In this document: piece by piece, positions 43,207 through 51,667 of the stretch
How positions within the stretch are numbered: position 1 is the stretch's first letter
Layout of the letters: every line of letters starts with the position of its first letter
Source: an uncultured Lachnospiraceae bacterium
GTDB taxonomy: Bacteria > Bacillota > Clostridia > Lachnospirales > Lachnospiraceae
NCBI GenBank assembly: GCA_910587715.1
Contig: CAJUMV010000001.1
Coordinates: 124,001 to 188,000, forward strand
Direction of reading: 5' to 3'
Length of the DNA stretch: 64,000 bases
The notes under the pieces: generated by a model
What the model saw: only the letters and a program-made list of their open reading frames with translations
Databases searched by the model: none
Told to the model about the DNA's origin: nothing
Program-made: the position numbers and the translations under genes

Positions 43207-44261
43207 GAATGAACGTATATCTGACAACGGGCAGGAAAAATTACAAGTACGCATATGTGGCGATACAGTCGTTGTTTGAGAACAATCCCGATGCGGAAAT
43301 TTATCTGTATATCGTGTCGGAAGATCTGGAAGAAGCTGATTTGGCGCATGAGTACGCACTGGCGGAAACGTATGGCAATCACATTATCATTCTGCGCTTC
43401 GATGAGGAGGTGGCAGGCAGGCATATTCAGGTGCACGCGGACGACCACTGGCCCATCGGGACGATGTCAAGCTACTGGCTGTTTCATGAGCTTTTGCCGG
43501 AGGATGTGGATCAAATTTTGGTGATTGAGTCTGACACGGTGATCGTGGGAGACCTTTCGGAGATTTACCGTATGGATTTTGACGGGGCGTACGCCATCTG
43601 TCCCGGACCGGAGCATAAACCGAAGAACCACCGGGATTTTATGGAGAAAATTGGCGGGGACTGTCTTACTTTTGTGCTTTCCATGTATGATGTGAAAAGG
43701 ATTCGGGAAGATTTTACGCTGGGAGAAATTCTGGCAGAGGATGAAATTGTGAAGAAGCATGTGGGAAATTCCCAGATGGAATTTACCTTCGGACTGCTTT
43801 TTAAGGGCAAAATAAAGTATGTGCCCGGAAAGATTTCCTGTATCGACGAGAACGAGCGGTATATGCAGGAGCTTGGTTATGATTATGTGGCTGCCTGTGA
43901 GAAAACCGCTAAGATTATCCATTTTTCTTCTTACAAGGATTACAGTAAGCCGTGGAATCCTGTTTTTCTCGTGCCGGGTTACAACGTCTGGTGGAAATAT
44001 GCGATGGAAAGTCCCTATTATAGAGAGTATATCGAGCGTCAGTGGCAGATTTACGACGCGTCGAGAGCAAAACAGGCGGCAGTACAGAAAAATGTGACTT
44101 ACCGAAATATTCTGGCGTGTACGCTTGTGCTGTTGGTGTTGGTGCTTTGCGCGGCATGTCTTTTGACGGATGTCGGGGTAGTTGGCGTGGCGGCGGTAGT
44201 TGGCGCGGCGGTGTTTTCCCTTGTGGCATCTTTGACCGTGCGGTTTATTTCCATGCGGTGA
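43203..44261 (+). CDS. GT8 family glycosyltransferase with C-terminal membrane segments
   Basis: A 352-residue retaining GT-A enzyme. VYLTTGRKNYKYAYVAIQS at the N-terminus and GTMSSYWLFHELLPEDVDQI fit GT8. The metal site reads ILVIESDTVIVGDLSEI: E109-S-D111 replaces the usual D-x-D, an unusual but charge-conserving change. KIIHFSSYKDYSKPWNP near residue 240 is the family C-terminal H-x-x-G/S-x-x-K-PW motif. Two hydrophobic segments at about 300-345 would anchor it in the membrane. It overlaps the previous gene by ATGA. Confidence 0.92.
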   Translation: MRMNVYLTTGRKNYKYAYVAIQSLFENNPDAEIYLYIVSEDLEEADLAHEYALAETYGNHIIILRFDEEVAGRHIQVHADDHWPIGTMSSYWLFHELLPEDVDQILVIESDTVIVGDLSEIYRMDFDGAYAICPGPEHKPKNHRDFMEKIGGDCLTFVLSMYDVKRIREDFTLGEILAEDEIVKKHVGNSQMEFTFGLLFKGKIKYVPGKISCIDENERYMQELGYDYVAACEKTAKIIHFSSYKDYSKPWNPVFLVPGYNVWWKYAMESPYYREYIERQWQIYDASRAKQAAVQKNVTYRNILACTLVLLVLVLCAACLLTDVGVVGVAAVVGAAVFSLVASLTVRFISMR

Positions 44262-44302
44262 GCATGATGCGAAACAGCAGCGATTGACGGATAGGGGAAC
44301 AC

Positions 44303-45574
44303 ATGAAAAAGAAGTTGATTCTTGCGACAAACAGTTTTCCGTATAACACAGGTGAAAAAGCTTTTATTCTTCCGGAACTTAACAGGCTGCGGGAACGATA
44401 TGACATTACTGTCATATCCCATGCGGACGCGGAGCAGAGAAAGCTGGATTATGTGGAGCCGGAAATTCTGAAAGGCATTCAGGTGTTGTGCTTTCCAAGA
44501 CCTGTTATACGTTTCAAGGATAAGGTGAGAGCGCTCTTTTCTTATCTTTTGTCTGTGGACGGCAGGCAGGAAATCCGTGAAATATGGAAATGCAGGGAGG
44601 ACAGGCGGGAGCGTATCTATCAGTCCCTCGCCTTTTATGCGCAGTCCCTTGCAGATCAAAAAGAACTTCGGGCAAGTGGTATGTTTTCAGGAGCGGAGCC
44701 GGTAATCTACTATAGCTTTTGGAATACGTATTATTGTTATAGTGCGGTCAGGGAAAGAAGGCGGCATCCGAACGTGAGGGTTTTTTCGAGACTGCACGGG
44801 TTCGACCTGTACCATGAGAGAGTGTCGGGAGACAGGCAGCCCTTGAAGCATCAGATGGAAGCGGGAACGGACGGATTACTATTTTTGGGGGATTTTGCCA
44901 GACAGTATTATCAGGAGCGCATACGAGAGAGCAGAAGCTCGGATGTGCCGTTGTATGTATGTCCGCTGGGGACAGAAGCCCCCGCAAGACGTATGCCGCC
45001 GCGGGAGGACGGGATATTTCGGGTCTTAAGCTGCTCGGCGGTAATCCCGCTCAAACGGGTGGAACGCATTGTGGATGGGCTTGCAGCAGTGAAGGCGGAA
45101 GAAGGAAAGATACAATGGACCCATATCGGCGGCGGGGAAGGGCTTGAAAACCTGCGCAAATATGCTGCGGAACGGTTGAAAGACAAGGAGAATATACAGT
45201 ATACATTTGCCGGACAGATGGAACATGAGGAAGTTGTCCGATATTATGAGACGGAGCAGGTGGAATGCTTTATTACGACATCCGCTACCGAGGGCGTACC
45301 CGTATCCGTTATGGAAGCCATGTCGTACGGTATTCCGGTTATAGCGACCTCGGTGGGGGGTATCCCGGAGATGGTCCGGGGAAACGGCATCTTGCTTTCG
45401 TGTGATCCTTCCGCAGAGGAAGTGGCGGCGGCATTGGATAAATTGTGCCGACTGGACGCTGAGGAAATGATAGCGCGAAAGGACAGAAGCTATGAACTGT
45501 GGGAGCAGAGCTTTGCGATTGAGACGACGGCGCGGCGGCTTATGGACATTTTGGAGACAGAAAGTCAGCGGTAA
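44303..45574 (+). CDS. GT4 family glycosyltransferase
   Basis: A 423-residue GT-B enzyme. LATNSFPYNTGEKAFILPEL opens it, RLHGFDLYHERVS lies near residue 155, and SCSAVIPLKRVERIVDGLAA with HIGGGEGLENL begins the donor domain. FITTSATEGVPVSVMEAMSYG and ATSVGGIPEMVRG complete it. This matches the colanic-acid WcaL-like/exopolysaccharide GT4 subgroup. Substrates unknown. Confidence 0.95.
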   Translation: MKKKLILATNSFPYNTGEKAFILPELNRLRERYDITVISHADAEQRKLDYVEPEILKGIQVLCFPRPVIRFKDKVRALFSYLLSVDGRQEIREIWKCREDRRERIYQSLAFYAQSLADQKELRASGMFSGAEPVIYYSFWNTYYCYSAVRERRRHPNVRVFSRLHGFDLYHERVSGDRQPLKHQMEAGTDGLLFLGDFARQYYQERIRESRSSDVPLYVCPLGTEAPARRMPPREDGIFRVLSCSAVIPLKRVERIVDGLAAVKAEEGKIQWTHIGGGEGLENLRKYAAERLKDKENIQYTFAGQMEHEEVVRYYETEQVECFITTSATEGVPVSVMEAMSYGIPVIATSVGGIPEMVRGNGILLSCDPSAEEVAAALDKLCRLDAEEMIARKDRSYELWEQSFAIETTARRLMDILETESQR

Positions 45575-45603
45575 AGTTACAGAGAATCCATAAAGGAGAA
45601 TAT

Positions 45604-46803
45604 ATGCGTATTATGTTTGCGGTGCCCTGCTACTGGCCTTCTCAGGACGGGGTAACGATTATTACAAGCTATCTGGCGGGTGGGCTTGCGGCAAAAGGGC
45701 ATGATGTGTTCGTGCTCACCAGTGCAGGAAATGGCGGGCTTCAGGAACTTCCCGAGGAAGACGTGCATGAGGGCGTTGCCATCACAAGAATGCGTATCCA
45801 TACGAGGTGGCCGCTTTATATCAAAGGGCGGGATAAAAAGAGCACGAAAACAGTGTACAGGAATGCCGTAAAGGACTTTGCGCCTGATGTGCTGGTGGTG
45901 GTGTGCTCCCAGACGTGGACGCTTGACTGGATTATGCCCTGCCTGAAAAAGCTGGATTGTGTGAAGATATTCTATTCCCATGGCTATTCCGCATGGAAAA
46001 CGGATGTCTCCTACGGCGGGTTTCTCAAAAAGCTGGATGCTGTCGGCGCATGGGCGGCATACAAGGCGGACCGGTATTATAAAAAATTGCACCGTTATAT
46101 CAGGTTGTTTGACAGGACGATTTATCTGTCGGAGGACAGCAACGCCGCCGTGTACGCGGAGCAGTTCGGGCTGACTAACGGCAAAGTGCTTAAGAATGCC
46201 ATTGACGACCGTTTTTTTAGTGAAGAAATGCGGCACAGTTACGAGAAAAAGGAATGTGTCAGCTACCTTTTTGTGGCTAATTATAACGAGAATAAGAATC
46301 AAGAAATGCTGATTCGGGCTTTTGCCGCGGCAAAAATCGGAAAGAGCAGACTGATTCTTGTGGGATTTGAGGAAAATGCATACTATGATTACCTGCGGGA
46401 AGTAATTCGGGAGAAGCTGGACGGGCAGCCGGACAAAGAAGTGCAGTTTAGCATTCATGTCAGCAGGGATAAGGTACTTGACTTATATCGCACGAGCGAT
46501 GTGTTCACCTGTTCCAGTCTGTCGGAGAATTACCCGATTGTGGCGCATGAAGCGGCGGCTGTCGGGATGCCCATTATCAGCACGAACGTGGGAATTTACG
46601 AAAGAATCGATGGGGCGTATATCGTGGAGGATACCGAACAGATGCGGCAGGCAATGGAAGAACTGTACCATGACGCCGGAGAGCGCGCCCGAAGAGGACG
46701 GGCAGCGTACGAGTGGGTCTGCGGACAGGGCTGCCGGATAAAGGATAAGGTGGACTGGATGGAGCGGGATATGGAAATGCAGCTTAAGAGAAGGAGAAAG
46801 TAA
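45604..46803 (+). CDS. GT4 family glycosyltransferase
   Basis: A 399-residue GT-B enzyme starting MRIMFAVPCYWPSQDGVTII, the normal GT4 N-terminus with glycine-poor donor loop. KAFA-type sequence IFYSHGYSAWKT and RTIYLSEDSNAAVYAEQFG are mid-protein. The donor domain has YLFVANYNENKNQEMLIRAF, LILVGFEENAYYDY and TCSSLSENYPIVAHEAAAVG, where the classical EGFP segment is SENYP. It shares one base (TAATG) with the next gene. Confidence 0.94.
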   Translation: MRIMFAVPCYWPSQDGVTIITSYLAGGLAAKGHDVFVLTSAGNGGLQELPEEDVHEGVAITRMRIHTRWPLYIKGRDKKSTKTVYRNAVKDFAPDVLVVVCSQTWTLDWIMPCLKKLDCVKIFYSHGYSAWKTDVSYGGFLKKLDAVGAWAAYKADRYYKKLHRYIRLFDRTIYLSEDSNAAVYAEQFGLTNGKVLKNAIDDRFFSEEMRHSYEKKECVSYLFVANYNENKNQEMLIRAFAAAKIGKSRLILVGFEENAYYDYLREVIREKLDGQPDKEVQFSIHVSRDKVLDLYRTSDVFTCSSLSENYPIVAHEAAAVGMPIISTNVGIYERIDGAYIVEDTEQMRQAMEELYHDAGERARRGRAAYEWVCGQGCRIKDKVDWMERDMEMQLKRRRK

Positions 46804-47762
46804 TGATACAGAGAGAACAGAATCCAATGCTAAGTATTGTGGTATATACTTATAATCATGAAAAATATATTGATACCTGTCTGGAAAGTATTTTCGGACA
46901 GCAGACAGAGTTTTCCTATGAAGTTCTGCTTGCGGACGATGCTTCGACGGACGGCACGGTACAGTTAGTGCGGAAAAAGTATGGGGACAGGGTGAGGGTG
47001 CTTGCGCGGTCTGAGAATCTTGGCTTGTGCAGAAATATGTATGATGCTTTTATGCAGGCGAGGGGTAAGTATATTTATGACTGTGCAGGGGATGATTATC
47101 TTTCGACAGAGCATGTATTTCAGAAGCTGACTGGATATCTGGAAGCGCATGAAGATATATTCAGCGTGACCGGGTGGAACGAAGACTATAATGTGGAAAA
47201 GGGGACGAAGTCGGTCGGGAAAGTGCCCTACACAGAATACACGATGTTGGATTTTCTCAGGGGTGTACGGGTGCGTTTTTTCTCGGGAATGATACGAAAT
47301 ACTTTTCGGGAAGATAAACCGGAGTATATCTGTAAAGCCAGCAGGAATAACGAGGAGGTTCAGATATGGTATTATGCATTGACAAAGAGCAAGAAGGTGA
47401 TCCTTCCTGAGTGCGTTTACACTTATTGCTTCAGGAATGAGGGAGGCAGTGAGAGCTATAACGCGACACGTGATTTTTTGCAGATGCTGGGGGACTATGC
47501 GAGGGGGTTTCATGCGGTGGAAAAGGCAGCGGGGGGAAAATACAATTTTAAGCTTGCTAAGGTAACCTACTACAGCGGATGTATTGACTATTATATCCAA
47601 AACAACGGATGGAAATCAGTGTTGAATCTATTAAAGGTATTGCGTCTGGATGAACTGTTCAGCTTTGCGTGGATTAAATTTTTAATGAAGCTGAATCACA
47701 GAAAAATGCCGGCGTTTCTCATGAGAGAAGACCGGCTGATTCGCAAAAAGGCGGCTGATTGA
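46803..47762 (+). CDS. GT2 family glycosyltransferase
   Basis: A 319-residue GT-A enzyme. LSIVVYTYNHEKYIDTCLES and LLADDASTDGTVQLV are the nucleotide-binding signature, and YDCAGDDYLSTEHVFQK near residue 95 is the metal site. The second half has EVQIWYYALTKSKKVILPE. TAATG coupling to the GT4 before it. It is the last glycosyltransferase before the LtaS-like and phosphonate block. Substrates unknown. Confidence 0.95.
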   Translation: MIQREQNPMLSIVVYTYNHEKYIDTCLESIFGQQTEFSYEVLLADDASTDGTVQLVRKKYGDRVRVLARSENLGLCRNMYDAFMQARGKYIYDCAGDDYLSTEHVFQKLTGYLEAHEDIFSVTGWNEDYNVEKGTKSVGKVPYTEYTMLDFLRGVRVRFFSGMIRNTFREDKPEYICKASRNNEEVQIWYYALTKSKKVILPECVYTYCFRNEGGSESYNATRDFLQMLGDYARGFHAVEKAAGGKYNFKLAKVTYYSGCIDYYIQNNGWKSVLNLLKVLRLDELFSFAWIKFLMKLNHRKMPAFLMREDRLIRKKAAD

Positions 47763-47804
47763 CGCGGAAAAAAGACATACTGTTACGAAAAGGAAGCTTG
47801 TACA

Positions 47805-49445
47805 ATGAAAGAAAAAAAGACAGGACTGAAACCGGCATTTCTATTATCGGCAGCAACATGCTTTATGCTTTTTCTGTATGCGCCGTTGGAGCTGTATTTT
47901 ACAAATAAGGATGAGTTTTGGTATGACATATGGGTGCTGGCGCCTATTATGCTGTGTGTATTTCTTGTATTTACAGGGATATGTATTGCGGGGTTCGGAG
48001 TGCTGCACAAGTGCGGCGGGAAGCTGTTTCGCGCAGCGGTGTTGTTCTTGTTCACCCTCTTTGTGTGCTCTTATGTACAGGGAAATTATTTTATTAAGTA
48101 TCTGCCGGTATTTGACGGTCGAGCCATCGATTGGAGTCAGTATGCGGGCGTGGGCAGAACGCAGTCGCTGATTCTCTGGTGTGTAGTAACGGGCGCTGTG
48201 TTTTTTCTTTTTAAGAAACTACAGATAGAGCGCATGTATCAGGTCATTCAGACGGTAAGCATCTGTATGCTGCTGTTGTTTTTGGTGACTTTGTCTACGC
48301 TCTGTATTACGAATCAGGGGTTGGAGAGCAAGACGAATATCTGTGTCACCACGGAGCATGAGATGGAGCTGTCAAAGGACCGGAATTTTATCATTCTGCT
48401 GATGGATGCATTGGATGGCGGCGCTTTTTCCGACATGGTCGTGGGAAATGAAGAAACGGAAAGTATTTTCGACGATTTCACTTATTATGACAATACTGTC
48501 AGTGCATATCCCCACACAACCTACAATGTGCCGTTCCTCTTATCTGGCATGTGGTTTGAAAACCAGACTGACGGTGATGCGTATTTTCGGGAGGTGGTGA
48601 CGGAATCACCATTTTTTGAGTCGCTGGAAGATCGCGGCTATGCGCTTGGTTTATATGAGGTGGACTTTGACCTTGATGAGTCAACGGGAGCGCGCTTTGA
48701 AAATGTGGGTGAGTATACGAAGAGGGTTTCTTCTTATACGGATTTTGCCAGATGGCAGATCATGCTGACAGGCATGAAATATGCGCCGTTTGACCTCAAG
48801 CGTTTCAGCTTTGTTAACCCGAATGCTTTTGAGGATTTGCGTGTTTTGAAAGGGAGTGGCAATGCGTTTCGGGATAACAATAACAGGGACTTTTATGATA
48901 TGCTGACGCAGGGAAAGCTGCAGTATCGGGAGGATAAAAGCTTTAAGTTTATCCATTTGTGGGGCGCTCATCCGCCTTATGAGTATGATAAAGATTTAAA
49001 CTATCTGCCAGAGGGCGGGACGCTTACGCAGAGTGTGGAAGCATGTATTACCCTGTCAGATTTGTATTTGGAGAAATTGAAAAACGCAAATGTATATGAC
49101 AATTCTGTCATTATTATCATTGCCGATCATGGCAACGGAGAATATTACGAGGAGGACAATATGAGCCAGCACCCGGTGCTGCTTATAAAAGGGATAAACG
49201 AGAGACATAAATTCCGGGTTGACAACAGTCCGATATCTTTTGAGGATTTGCAGGATGCATATGTGCATTTGCTGGACGGAGGAGACGGGCAGACAGTGTT
49301 TACCGGACTGCCGAAGGAGAGGAGCAGGAGGTTTATGTGGTACGATATCAAGGATGATACACATATTGTGGAGTATGAACAGACCGGACGGGCAGGCGAT
49401 ATGAATACTACAGTGCCTACCGGGAGAGAATTTAATGCACGGTAA
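47805..49445 (+). CDS. LtaS/sulfatase-superfamily membrane transferase (first paralogue)
   Basis: A 546-residue protein with five hydrophobic segments in residues 12-168 and an extracytoplasmic alkaline-phosphatase-fold domain (about 190-520). The metal aspartates lie in LLMDALDGG (D201, D204), the likely nucleophile is T238 in AYPHTTYNVPFLLSG, and IIIADHGNGE provides the C-terminal D and H ligands; FIHLWGAHPPY supplies another histidine. Enzymes with this layout (LtaS, EptA) form a phospho-threonine intermediate and transfer phosphoglycerol or phosphoethanolamine. A paralogue at 54894 shares the N-terminal CFMLFLYAPLEL motif, but this copy has no poly-G tract. Transfer of a phosphono or phospho group to the glycan is inferred. 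Confidence 0.88.
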   Translation: MKEKKTGLKPAFLLSAATCFMLFLYAPLELYFTNKDEFWYDIWVLAPIMLCVFLVFTGICIAGFGVLHKCGGKLFRAAVLFLFTLFVCSYVQGNYFIKYLPVFDGRAIDWSQYAGVGRTQSLILWCVVTGAVFFLFKKLQIERMYQVIQTVSICMLLLFLVTLSTLCITNQGLESKTNICVTTEHEMELSKDRNFIILLMDALDGGAFSDMVVGNEETESIFDDFTYYDNTVSAYPHTTYNVPFLLSGMWFENQTDGDAYFREVVTESPFFESLEDRGYALGLYEVDFDLDESTGARFENVGEYTKRVSSYTDFARWQIMLTGMKYAPFDLKRFSFVNPNAFEDLRVLKGSGNAFRDNNNRDFYDMLTQGKLQYREDKSFKFIHLWGAHPPYEYDKDLNYLPEGGTLTQSVEACITLSDLYLEKLKNANVYDNSVIIIIADHGNGEYYEEDNMSQHPVLLIKGINERHKFRVDNSPISFEDLQDAYVHLLDGGDGQTVFTGLPKERSRRFMWYDIKDDTHIVEYEQTGRAGDMNTTVPTGREFNAR

Positions 49446-49474
49446 TTGCATATCACCATTAAATGGAGTATAAT
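49446..49474 (+). promoter_or_regulatory. Sigma-A type promoter of the phosphonate block
   Basis: TTGCAT (49446-49451) and a perfect TATAAT (49469-49474) are separated by exactly 17 bases in a 63-base gap. The predicted start is near 49481, giving a leader under 30 bases with AAGGAG at 49494-49499 ahead of the small membrane protein gene. It could drive the YidC-TagF fusion and AEP genes separately from the upstream operon. Confidence 0.65.
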
Positions 49475-49508
49475 GGTAACCATTGATTGGAGAAAGGAGT
49501 TTTTGGAG

Positions 49509-49766
49509 ATGAAAAAGAATTTGATGCAGGTATTTAAATTTGCCTATTTTGCAGGCTGTTTCTGGTATTTGTTTACGATACCGGCACAGGCTTATATCGA
49601 CCCATCAGCGGTCACCTATATTATTCAGGCGGTAGCGGGTGTTCTGATTGCATTGGGGGCGGCTTTCACTATTTTCAGGCATAAAATCTTTGCTTTCTTT
49701 AAGAAAAATAAGAAGAACGGACAGACGGAAGGCGCGGCGATTGAGTTTAAGGACGTAGACGATTAA
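49509..49766 (+). CDS. Small membrane protein (85 aa), unknown function
   Basis: ATG 49509 is selected for its AAGGAG ribosome site; the in-frame extension to 49446 covers the promoter. There are two hydrophobic segments (about residues 9-24 and 37-58), then a basic stretch KKNKKNG and an acidic tail ending KDVDD. The first segment ends in PAQA, like a signal peptidase site, followed by YIDPSAVTYIIQAV. Similar short proteins with a YIDP motif occur near glycan genes in Firmicutes, from memory. Ten bases separate it from the YidC-TagF fusion, so it may be an assembly partner. No function is claimed. Confidence 0.85.
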   Translation: MKKNLMQVFKFAYFAGCFWYLFTIPAQAYIDPSAVTYIIQAVAGVLIALGAAFTIFRHKIFAFFKKNKKNGQTEGAAIEFKDVDD

Positions 49767-49775
49767 GAGGCGGTT

Positions 49776-51656
49776 ATGGGTACAATAATAGATGCGGTTG
49801 TGGGCGGACTGCTATGGCTCATTAATTTATGCTATGGCTTTTGCGGTAATTATTGGGTAGCAATTTTTATCTTTACCCTTTTGACGAAGGTGATTTTACT
49901 GCCGCTGTCTGTGTGGGTGCAGAAAAATTCCATCAAGACGGTGCGTATGTCGCCTGAAATGAATCATATCAAGGCAGCATATTTCGGGAATCAGGAAGCC
50001 ATTTCGGAAGAACAGTATAAATTATTTAAAAAAGAAAAATATAGTCCCTTTGCGGATTTGGTGCCGCTCTTTGTTCAGCTTGCGCTGTTGATGGGCGTTG
50101 TTGAGGCGGTGAAGAGGGGGACGGATTTGACGGATATTCCCGTACAGACGGGAGGAATTACTTTACTGATTCCCCTGTTGGCGGCGTTATCCGCCTTTTT
50201 CATGTGTTATGTGCAGAATAAAGCAAATGTGCTGCAGTCAGAGCAGGGGCGTGTCAACCAGTATGGGACTATGGCATTTTCGGTCGGCTTGTCCCTGTAT
50301 CTGGGCTTTTTCGTTTCTATCGGTGTGGGCTTTTACTGGAGCTGCAGCAATATTCTTTCGGTGGTACAGTTGGTTCTTTTAAACATCTGGATCAATCCGA
50401 AGAACTATATCGATTATGAAGCCTTGGAGGAGAGTAAGGAGGCGCTACGGAAAGCGAAAGAGTTTATGTCCGCGAAGCAGAAGGAGGACAAGTCAAATCC
50501 TTACCGCGCGAAGGGGAAAGCGGATTATAAACGTTTCCTGAAAACAGAGGATAAAAAGATAGTATTTTATTCCGAAAAAAACGGGTTTTATAAATATTAC
50601 AAAAACATCATTGAGGAGATAATAAGACGTACCAATATCGTCATCCACTATATCACCAGTGACCCGGAGGACGAGGTATTCGGTCTGGAGAGCGAGCAGT
50701 TTAAACCTTATTACATCAATGAAAACAGAATGATTGTGCTGATGATGAAGATGGAAACGGACATCATGGTTATGACGACACCGGATTTGGAGAATTTCCA
50801 GCTTAAGCGGTCGTATGTGAAGAAGGATATTGAGTATATTTATGTTCCTCACGATGTGAACAGCTCCAATTTGACTTTTCACAAGAATGCATTGGATCAT
50901 TTTGACACCATCTTTACGTCAGGTTTTAAAAACAAGGCGGAGATTGCAGAAAGGGAAGAAAAGTTTGCGCTGCCAAAGAAGAACCTGATTGAATGGGGGT
51001 CTTCTGTGATTGATAATATGACCGTTTCCTATGAGCAGATGCTTTCGGAAGGAAGCGGGGAGAAGACACAGAGAAGTCAAAAGACTGTTTTGATTGCGCC
51101 TTCATGGCAGGCGGATAATATACTGGATTCCTGTATTGAGCAGATGCTTGACCGATTGACGGAGACGGCGCATCATATTGTCGTTCGTCCTCATCCGCAG
51201 TATGTGCGTCATTTTGAAGCGCGGATTGACGCGTTGGCGGCAAAATATGCGGCGCACGGTGTGACCTTCCAGAAGGACTTTTCATCCAATAAGACAGTAT
51301 ATATGGCGGATTTGCTTGTCACGGATTGGTCGAGCATTGCTTTTGAATACGCTTTTTCCACGTTGAAGCCGGTATTGTTTATCAATACGCCGATGAAGAT
51401 TGTCAATCCGGACTATCAAGAGTTAGCTACAGTTCCTATCGATATAGAGCTGCGGGATAAGGTGGGTATATCGGTTGAGCCGGAAAAGATACCGGAAGAA
51501 ATCGTACCTGCCGTGAATAAGCTCCTTGCGGACGAACAATTTTCCCGTGATGCCATGCGGAAGCTGAAAGAAGAATATATCTATCATAACGGCGTCAGCG
51601 GAAAGGTCGGCGCGAAATATATTATCGATGAGCTGGTAAAGCGTTCCGGCGCTTAG
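49776..51656 (+). CDS. YidC/Oxa1-like membrane domain fused to CDP-glycerol glycerophosphotransferase (TagF-like) domain
   Basis: A 626-residue fusion. Residues 1-210 match the YidC/Oxa1 insertase core: first core segment near 27-46 (WVAIFIFTLLTKVILLPLSV), cytoplasmic hairpin 47-90 (QKNSIKTVRMSPEMNHIKAA), then FADLVPLFVQLALLMGVVEA and further segments at about 127-145, 167-185 and 189-206. The groove arginine of YidC is lysine here (K38). Residues 255-626 are a Glyphos_transf domain like TagB/TagF: YVPHD (357-361), APSWQADN (441-448), RPHP (471-474) and TDWSSIAFEYAF (516-527). Such domains transfer glycerol- or ribitol-phosphate from CDP-alditols. No tagD gene is present, so the neighbouring CMP-AEP pathway may supply the donor. 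The YidC part may anchor the enzyme or help insert a partner. Confidence 0.9.
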   Translation: MGTIIDAVVGGLLWLINLCYGFCGNYWVAIFIFTLLTKVILLPLSVWVQKNSIKTVRMSPEMNHIKAAYFGNQEAISEEQYKLFKKEKYSPFADLVPLFVQLALLMGVVEAVKRGTDLTDIPVQTGGITLLIPLLAALSAFFMCYVQNKANVLQSEQGRVNQYGTMAFSVGLSLYLGFFVSIGVGFYWSCSNILSVVQLVLLNIWINPKNYIDYEALEESKEALRKAKEFMSAKQKEDKSNPYRAKGKADYKRFLKTEDKKIVFYSEKNGFYKYYKNIIEEIIRRTNIVIHYITSDPEDEVFGLESEQFKPYYINENRMIVLMMKMETDIMVMTTPDLENFQLKRSYVKKDIEYIYVPHDVNSSNLTFHKNALDHFDTIFTSGFKNKAEIAEREEKFALPKKNLIEWGSSVIDNMTVSYEQMLSEGSGEKTQRSQKTVLIAPSWQADNILDSCIEQMLDRLTETAHHIVVRPHPQYVRHFEARIDALAAKYAAHGVTFQKDFSSNKTVYMADLLVTDWSSIAFEYAFSTLKPVLFINTPMKIVNPDYQELATVPIDIELRDKVGISVEPEKIPEEIVPAVNKLLADEQFSRDAMRKLKEEYIYHNGVSGKVGAKYIIDELVKRSGA

Positions 51657-51667
51657 GAGGTATTTAA

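Noticed and set aside
47759..47786. Possible promoter TTGACG-16-TGTTAC before the first LtaS-like gene
   Set aside because: The -10 matches only three of six consensus bases, so it was not listed.
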